Assembly (NCBI GenBank): GCA_037176705.1
Contig: CM073887.1
Span: forward strand, 56,443,001-56,507,000
Source: Molossus alvarezi
Taxonomy: Eukaryota; Chordata; Mammalia; Chiroptera; Molossidae
Reading direction: 5' to 3'
Length of the DNA stretch: 64,000 nt
Positions 57,908 through 64,000 of the stretch are shown piece after piece. The notes beneath the pieces were generated by a model, which was given only the letters and a program-made list of their open reading frames with translations, was not told where the DNA came from and ran no database searches. Position 1 is the first letter of the stretch, and each line of letters starts with the position of its first letter. The position numbers were made by a program, and so were the translations under genes.

Positions 57908-58236
57908 CAGTGAGTGACTTAGAAGCCAAGGTAGAGAAAAACACCCAAATAGAGCAGCAAATAGAAGAAAAGTTTAAATGGCAGGAGGAGAGTTTAAGGG
58001 AGCTGGGGGACAATACAAAACATAACATTCGTATTATAGGGGTACTGGAAGAAGAAGAATCAGAGAAAGGAATAGAAAACCTGTTTGAGGAAATAATGAC
58101 AAAGAACTTTAATAAATCAGGTGAAGGAAAAAAAGTCACACAAGTCCAGGAAACACAGAGTCACAAGCAAGATAAACCTCAGAAAACTCACAGCTAGACA
58201 CGTCATTATAAAAATGGCAAACGTTGCATTTTAATG
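57908..58236 (+). mobile_element. L1 ORF1 fragment
   Basis: Open from 57910 to 58197 in one frame: coiled-coil end (VEKNTQIEQQIEEKFKWQEE), SLRELGDNTKHNIRIIGVLE and NLFEEIMTKNFNKSGEGKKV. Ends where a new L1 5' end starts. The order ORF2 then ORF1 on the same strand means two fragments, not one element. Confidence 0.75.
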
Positions 58237-58934
58237 TTGAAGATGGCAGCGGGCAGGACCGGAGGGAGGGTGAGTGTGTGAGAAAGTGAGAAAGTGTGTG
58301 AGAGAGTGTGAATGGATGTGAAGGTGGACGACCAAACCCATGCAGTGCAGAGACGCGGAGCAGTAGGTTCCTGTGCTGTGGACAGGAGTAGCCAGCTACT
58401 GCCATAAGTGGCCCCTCAGGGCAATTCTCCCTGCACCAAGGGGAGGTCCCACCATTTTGGAAGATCCTGGGTATCCCCTGGGAGGAGGCAGTGGGAGCGG
58501 CTAGGGCCCAGCAACCTGAGGCCACCAGCGCACCTGGCACCATTGGACCAGTGGACACTCTGTGTCAACAGAGAACAGTGCACAATAGTGGAGCTCGCAA
58601 GGTGCCAGTCTCAGAAGCCATGGACAGCCTGGAGCCCAGCACCATCCCCCATAGTAGCAGCCCAATCAGAGTCTAGATATACCCCCAGCAACCGAGGCTG
58701 GGGAGCAGACATCCATTCTCAGGCAACAGAAGCACAGACCAGCAGCTGAGACCCTTCCCCAAAAACTACAACAAAAACTGAGCAGGAGATGAGCCCCACA
58801 GAGCAGCAGCACTCCCCAGCCGCCAGCTGCAGGACCTGGGGCTCCACAGGAGCCTGTGTGGTCCGGTAGCTCAAAAGAGCCATGGGAAGCAGGAGCCCAA
58901 GAGAGACTGGTGCTATCCAGTTGCCTGCCCATGG

Positions 58935-59630
58935 TACCTGCAGGGTGTGGGGGCACCAGAGAGGCCTGTGCAACCCAGCAAGGACTGTGCAATACAGTTA
59001 CCCTGGGACCTGTGGGGTGCTGAAGCACCAGAGAGGCCTGTGCGACCCAGCAGAGACAGTGCAATCTAGGCTCCTGTAGGCTCCTGAAACACCAGAGAGG
59101 CCTGTGTGACCCAGCAGGGACTGCGTAATTTAGTTATCTGCAGGACCTGTGGGGTGCTGCAAAACCAGAGAGGCCTGGGCAACCCAGCAGAGACTGTGCC
59201 ATCCACTTACCCCCAGGACCTATAAGGTGCTGAAGCATCAGAGAGGCCTGTGTGACCAAGCAGGGACTGTGCAATCTAGTTACCCACAGGGCCTGCAGGG
59301 TGCTGAAGCACCAGAGAGGCCTGTGTGACCCAGCAGGGACTGCGTAATTTAGTTATCTGCAGGACCTGTGGGGTGCTGCAAAACCAGAGAGGCCTGGGCA
59401 ACCCAGCAGAGACTGTGCCATCCACTTACCCCCAGGACCTATAAGGTGCTGAAGCACCAGAGAGGCCTGTGTGACCAAGCAGGGACTGTGCAATCTAGTT
59501 ACCCACAGGGCCTGTGGGGTGCTGAAGTACCAGAGAGGCCTGCGCAACCCAGCAGGGACTGTGCCATCCAGTTACCTGTGGGACCTTGGAGTGCTGAAGC
59601 ACCAGAAAGGCCTATGAGACCCAGCAGCCC
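58935..59630 (+). repeat. tandem 73-bp L1 5' UTR monomers with 219-bp higher-order repeat
   Basis: About ten units, each with CACCAGAGAGGCCTGTG, GACCCAGCAGGGACTGTGCA and a GTTACCCACAGGGCCTG-type end. Units 3-5 (from about 59107) and 6-8 (from about 59326) repeat as a trimer with a shift of 219 bp (3 x 73) and almost no differences; for example CTGCGTAATTTAGTTATCTG starts at 59121 and 59340. Confidence 0.9.
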
Positions 59631-60151
59631 ATTACATAGGCAGAGAGCTGGGTCCCCAAAGGGACTGTGTGATCCAGTTACCCACTGGGGTAACCTGCAG
59701 GGTGCTGGAGAACCAGGAAGGTCTGTGCGACCCAGCTGTGCACAAGATAAGCATAGAGGAAATGAAAAATGGAGGCGGAGTGAATTGAAACTAAAAAGAC
59801 TATCTCCCAGGACCAAACAGGAATTACAACTAAAATTAAAAAATATTCTCTGAAAAAAAAAAAAAAGAACAGAAAAGCAGCAGGACAGGACCATAAACCA
59901 GGGACACTGAATGCCAGGGTTACATTCCATGGCCCTGAGTAACTGAGACTACTAGCCTCCAGGAAAAAGCAAGAGGATAACTGAACATTTCCTGGGCTTG
60001 CCAATCTACCCAAAAAAGTAAGACTTGACAGTGGTGTTTAATGTGGGCCCATCCAGGCTCATCCAAAACCAGTAGAGAGAGCCACAAACAGCAGAACACC
60101 AATACCCACAGGGAAAATTTGGCAGGCTCCGAAACCCACCGAGATAACCAA

Positions 60152-60512
60152 AATGGTGAAACAAAGAAACAAATCCCAAATGAAAGAACAAGGGAACTCT
60201 ATCAAAAATGAGATCAATAAAATGTAGCTAAGCAAATTATCAGAGGTAGAGCTCAGAGCCATGATCTTGAGGAAGCTAAACAGCATGAGTAAGAACATCA
60301 ACACCATGAATAAAGATATAGAAACACTGAAAACCAACCAAGTGGAAATGAAGAATGACATAGCAGAAATTAAGAACACATTGGAAGGAGTAACCAGAAG
60401 AGTAGAGGAAGCTGAGGACCATCAGTGAATTAGAAGACAGGGTAAAAAAAAAAATCAACAAATCAGAAAACCAAAAGGAAAAAACAATTAAAAGTCAGGA
60501 AGACAATTCCAA
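60152..60512 (+). pseudogene. L1 ORF1 N-terminal part, truncated
   Basis: Begins ATGGTGAAACAAAGAAACAA near 60152. The coiled coil part is visible (RKLNSMSKNINTMNKDIETL-type residues near 60271-60330), with a TAG at about 60225 (AAAATGTAGCTAAGC) and a frame break near 60420. Cut at about 60512. Confidence 0.75.
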
Positions 60513-61313
60513 AAGGCTGCGGAGTGAATGGAAGCTACACAGACCATCTCCCAGGACCAAACTGGAATTACAATGAAAATAAAGACAAGTCATCAGGAAA
60601 AAGCAACAGAAAAGCAGCTTGTGAGGACCATATAACCAGGGACCCTGACTCAATCCTGGTAGGTTTGTGGAGGCACGATAGGGGGGCTGGGAACCCATGG
60701 ACAGCATTGGTTTTAGCTGTGAGCAGCGCCCTTGGGTTAAACTCCCAAGCGGTTCCACAGCACAGAGCCAAGACAGATGCCAAAATAGCCACAGCCACTC
60801 ACCTTGGGCTCTGGCAGAGGGAGGGAGGACTGGAACTGTGTGGGGACACTCGGGATTTGGAGGGCACTCAGAGCTTTCGCGGAGTTGCAGCCACACAGGA
60901 TGGTGGTCATCTTACTCCTTCCCAGGGCTCTGGGGCAAGGCAACGAACCCTCCCTCAGAGATTTAACCCCACCCGGTGGCCATTGAAATGAAAATAGAGG
61001 CCCATTAACAACCAGCATCTGAACCACCATCCAGAAATACCCTTATGCGGAACACCTGAGGGAGTTTTCTATTAAACTGAGAAGCCAAAGCTCTGCAAGT
61101 AACTGCTACTGATAGCTTCCAGGAAAAAAGCTAGAGGAAAACTGTACCATTCCTGGGCTACCAACTCTACCCAGGAAAGTAAGACTTGACAGTGGTGTTT
61201 AACATGGGTCCTCCCTCGCTCATCCAAACCCAGAAGAGGAAGCCACAAACAGCAGAACACCAACACCCACAGGGAAAATTTGGCAGGCTCCAAAGCCCAC
61301 TGTGATAGCCAAA

Positions 61314-62147
61314 ATGGTGAAACACAAAAACAAAAGCCAAATGAAAGAACAAGAGAATTCTACCAAAGATGAGATAAACTAGGTGCAATTAAGCAAGTTA
61401 AAAGAACCAGAATTCGGAGCCATGATCTTGAGGAAGCTCAACAACAAGTGTAAGGACAAGAGCACCATGAGTAAAGACATAGAAATGTTGAAAATAAATC
61501 AACTGGAAATTAAAAACCACCAAAAAGAAATGAAGAATGACATATTAGAAATAAAGAAAACATTGGAAGGTCCAAACAGCAGAGTAGAAAAACCAGAGCA
61601 CCAGATCAGTGAATTAGAATACAGGGTAGAAAAAAATCAATATACCAGAAAACCAAAAGGAAAAAAAATAAAAAAAAACAGGAAGGCAGCTTAAGAGACT
61701 GTGGCACAACTGGAAATGTAATAATATTCACATCATAGGAGTCCCCAAAAAGAAGAAAATGAGCAAGGGTTAGAAAATATGTTTGAAAAAAAAGTGACAG
61801 AAAACTTCCTTAATTTGCTGAAGGAAGAAGGCATTCAAGTTCAAGAAGCACAGAGAGTCCCAAGTAAGAAGAAACCAAATAGGCCCGCACCAAGACACAT
61901 AGTAATAAAAATGCCGAAAATCAAAAACAAAGAGAGAATCCTAAAGGCAGCAAAAGATAAGCAACAGGTTACCTACACAGGAACCTCCATAAGGCTCTCA
62001 GCTGACTTCTCAACAGAAACACTACAGGCCAGAAGGGAATGGCATGAAGTAATCAAGGTCATAGAAAACAAGAATCTGAATCCAAAAATACTCTACCCAG
62101 CAAGGCTATCATTCAAAATAGAAGGTCAAATAAAGACCTTTCCATAG
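61314..62147 (+). pseudogene. L1 ORF1, broken
   Basis: Starts MVKHKNKSQMKEQENSTKDE, then TAG at 61380. Further segments: coiled coil (61383-61690) with KNHQKEMKNDILEIKKTLEG, then after a frame break ENFLNLLKEEGIQVQEAQRV, RPAPRHIVIKMPKIKNKERI and PARLSFKIEGQIKTFP to 62147. All three ORF1p regions are recognisable. Confidence 0.88.
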
Positions 62148-62261
62148 AAAAAAAGTTAAGGGAATACATTAGCACCAAACCAGCACTGTAAGAAATGTTA
62201 AAAGGACTGCTGTAATTAGCAGAAGAAATAGGAAGAAAAACAGAATGACACTAAACAAAAA

Positions 62262-64000
62262 TGGCAATAAATAAGTGCATATAAATGATCACCTTAAATA
62301 TAAATGGATTGAATGCTCTGATAAAAAGACACAGAGTAGCTGATTAGATAAGAAAGCATGACTCATCTATACGTTGTTTAAAAGAGACCCACCTCACAGA
62401 AAAAGACTCACATAGGTTGAAAGTGAAGGGATGGAAAAAAATCTTCCAAGCAAATGGAAAGCAAAAAATAGCTGGGGTAGCAATATTCATATCTGGTGAA
62501 TTAGATTTAAAATGAAGGCCATAACTAGAGAGAAAGAAGGCCACTACATAATATTGGAAGGATTTATCCAACAAGATAATATAACCTTGATAAACATATA
62601 TGCACCCAATATAGGAGCTCCAAAATGTATTAAAAATCTTCTGGAAGACTTCAAAGGAGAAATCGATAGCACTACAATCATAACAGGGGACTTCAACACC
62701 CTGCTGACATCACTGGATAGATCCTCTGGACAAAAAATTAGCAAGAAAACAGAGACTAAAAATGAAGCACTAGACCAAATGGATTTAATAGATATCTACA
62801 GAGAATTACACCCCAAAACTACAGAATTCACATTCTTCTCCAGTGCACATGGGACATTCTCAAAGATAGACCACATGTTAGGGCACAAACTAAGTCTCTA
62901 CAAGTTCAAGAAGACTGAAATCATATCAAGCATCTTCTCAGATCACAATGGCATGAAAATAGAAATCGATTGCAACAAGAACATGCAAAGACATTTGAAC
63001 ACATGGAGGCTAAATAGCATGATATTAAACAATGAATGGGTCAACAATAAGATCAAGGAAGAAATTAAAAACTTCCTGAAATCCAATGAAAATGAACACA
63101 CAACCACAAAAAAACCAATGCGATGATACAGCGAAAGCAGTTCTGAGAGAGAAGTTCATAGCACTACAGGACTACCTCAAGAACAAAGTAAAATCTCTAA
63201 TAGACTATCTAACCTCACTACTTAAAGAACTAGAAAGCAAACAAAAAGAAAACCCAGAGGAGGTAGAAGGAAGGAAATAGTGAAAATCAGAGTAGAAATT
63301 AATGACATAGAGACCAAAATAACAATTCAAAAGATCAATGAAACAAAGAGCTGTTTTTTTGAAAAGATAAAAAGTTGATGGACCCTTAGCTAGACTCACC
63401 AAGAAACAAAGAGAGAGAACCCAAATACAAAAAAATCAGAAATGAAGAGGAGAAGTAACAACTGATACCACAGAAATACAGAAGATCTTAACAACTACTA
63501 TGAAGAATTTATATGGCAAAAAAATTTACAATCTAAATGAAATGGACAAATTTCTAGAAATACATAGTCTCCCAAAACTGGACCAAAAAGAAATAGAAAA
63601 CTTGAACAGACCAATAACAACAGAAGAAATTGAACATGTAATCAAGACTCTCCCAGTAAACAAAAGCCCAGGCCCAGACAGCTTCACGGGGGAGTTTTAT
63701 TGAATATTCAAAAAAAGAACTAAAACCCATTCTCCTCAAACTATATAAAAAATTCAAGAAGAAGGAAGATTTCCAAACTTGTTTTATGAGGCCAGCATTA
63801 TTCTGATTCCAAAAAAAGAAAAGGCACTACAAAGAAAGAAAACTAGAGGCCAATATCCCTGATGAACATAGACACCAAAATCCTGAACAAAATACTAGCA
63901 AATCGAATCACCTAAGGCAACATCAAAAAAATTAATCATCATGACCCAGTGGGATTCATCCCAGGGATGCAAGGCTGGTACAATAATCGCAAATCAATAA
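62262..64000 (+). pseudogene. L1 ORF2, broken, incomplete
   Basis: Endonuclease begins ATGGCAATAAATAAGTGCAT with an early TAA, then a longer open stretch 62512-63126 ([66 protein letters not shown]). A frameshift follows near 63115, then NKSPGPDSFTGEFY at about 63660-63700 with a TGA. Runs out of the window in the reverse transcriptase. Confidence 0.88.

Larger units (their letters stand above)
58240..60512 (+). mobile_element. L1 5' half: long 5' UTR with tandem monomers, partial ORF1
   Basis: 5' start GAAGATGGCAGCGGGCAGGA (YY1-type AAGATGGC). Then a GC-rich region, ten 73-bp monomers (58935-59630), and from about 59765 a segment homologous to the start of the 5' UTR at 60515 (GGAGTGAATTGAAACT versus GGAGTGAATGGAAGCT). 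ORF1 begins near 60152 and is lost at about 60510, where another L1 abuts. The homology at 59765 may mean that monomers and proximal UTR belong to two L1 generations. Confidence 0.7.
60513..64000 (+). mobile_element. L1 with complete 5' end, cut by window end
   Basis: 5' UTR 60513-61310 starts near GGCTGCGGAGTGAATGGAAG. ORF1 lies at 61314-62147 and ORF2 from about 62262 into the reverse transcriptase at 64000. Frame breaks in both ORFs show an inactive copy. It inserted into, or recombined with, the ORF1 of the preceding L1, giving two head-to-tail 5' ends. Confidence 0.9.

Noticed and set aside
58935..59630. CRISPR-like or satellite array
   Set aside because: Head-to-tail 73-bp units without spacers, inside an L1 5' UTR of a mammal.

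Overview
The window is mammalian nuclear DNA, most likely from a bat of the Yangochiroptera. Seventeen copies of a tRNA-headed SINE match the VES family of those bats: a head beginning GCCCTGGCCGGTTTGGCTCA, a pyrimidine-rich body and an A-rich tail. They sit among many L1 elements of one lineage. Spliced KRAB exons, an olfactory receptor, MIR, MER5A-like, Tigger and MaLR relics also fit a placental mammal. I do not commit to a bat family. I saw no young Helitron or hAT elements of the kind common in vespertilionids, but 64 kb is a small sample.

Layout. 1-3105: 5' part of a minus-strand L1. 3441-4140: solo LTR. 4342-7710: two SINEs, an L1 tail, and an L1 that lacks nearly all of ORF2 but keeps ORF1 and a full 5' UTR. 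7711-11320: a minus-strand KRAB zinc-finger locus (exons at 10161-10287, 9901-9961 and 8096-9233) with an in-frame TGA between KRAB and the fingers. 11331-20640: L1 fragments, SINEs, one LTR-like block and about 1.7 kb without recognised features. 20950-21640: a CpG island that probably was exon 1 and promoter of the zinc-finger gene. 21770-24080: a second LTR of the first family, inverted, then a tandemly duplicated unclassified repeat. 24678-26812: a decayed second copy of the zinc-finger locus. 26815-44878: about 18 kb of L1 inserted next to or into L1, including one L1 with an uninterrupted 1274-codon ORF2, and a 5S rRNA-derived fragment with target-site duplications. 44969-46425: an L1 with a 5' inversion. 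48717-49661: an intact single-exon olfactory receptor, OR2Z1-like. 50281-57800: single-copy DNA with older repeats. 57797-64000: plus-strand L1s, one with tandem 73-bp monomers in its 5' UTR. The last runs off the window.

How the parts relate. The only gene I judge intact is the olfactory receptor. The KRAB zinc-finger locus retains splice sites and ten fingers but should make only a KRAB-containing stub. From memory, human OR2Z1 lies in 19p13.2, a region rich in KRAB zinc-finger genes of this type, so the gene content fits conserved synteny. The rest is retrotransposon traffic. L1 copies with a readable ORF2 are the expected enzyme source for VES insertions, and many insertions still carry matching target-site duplications that give their order.
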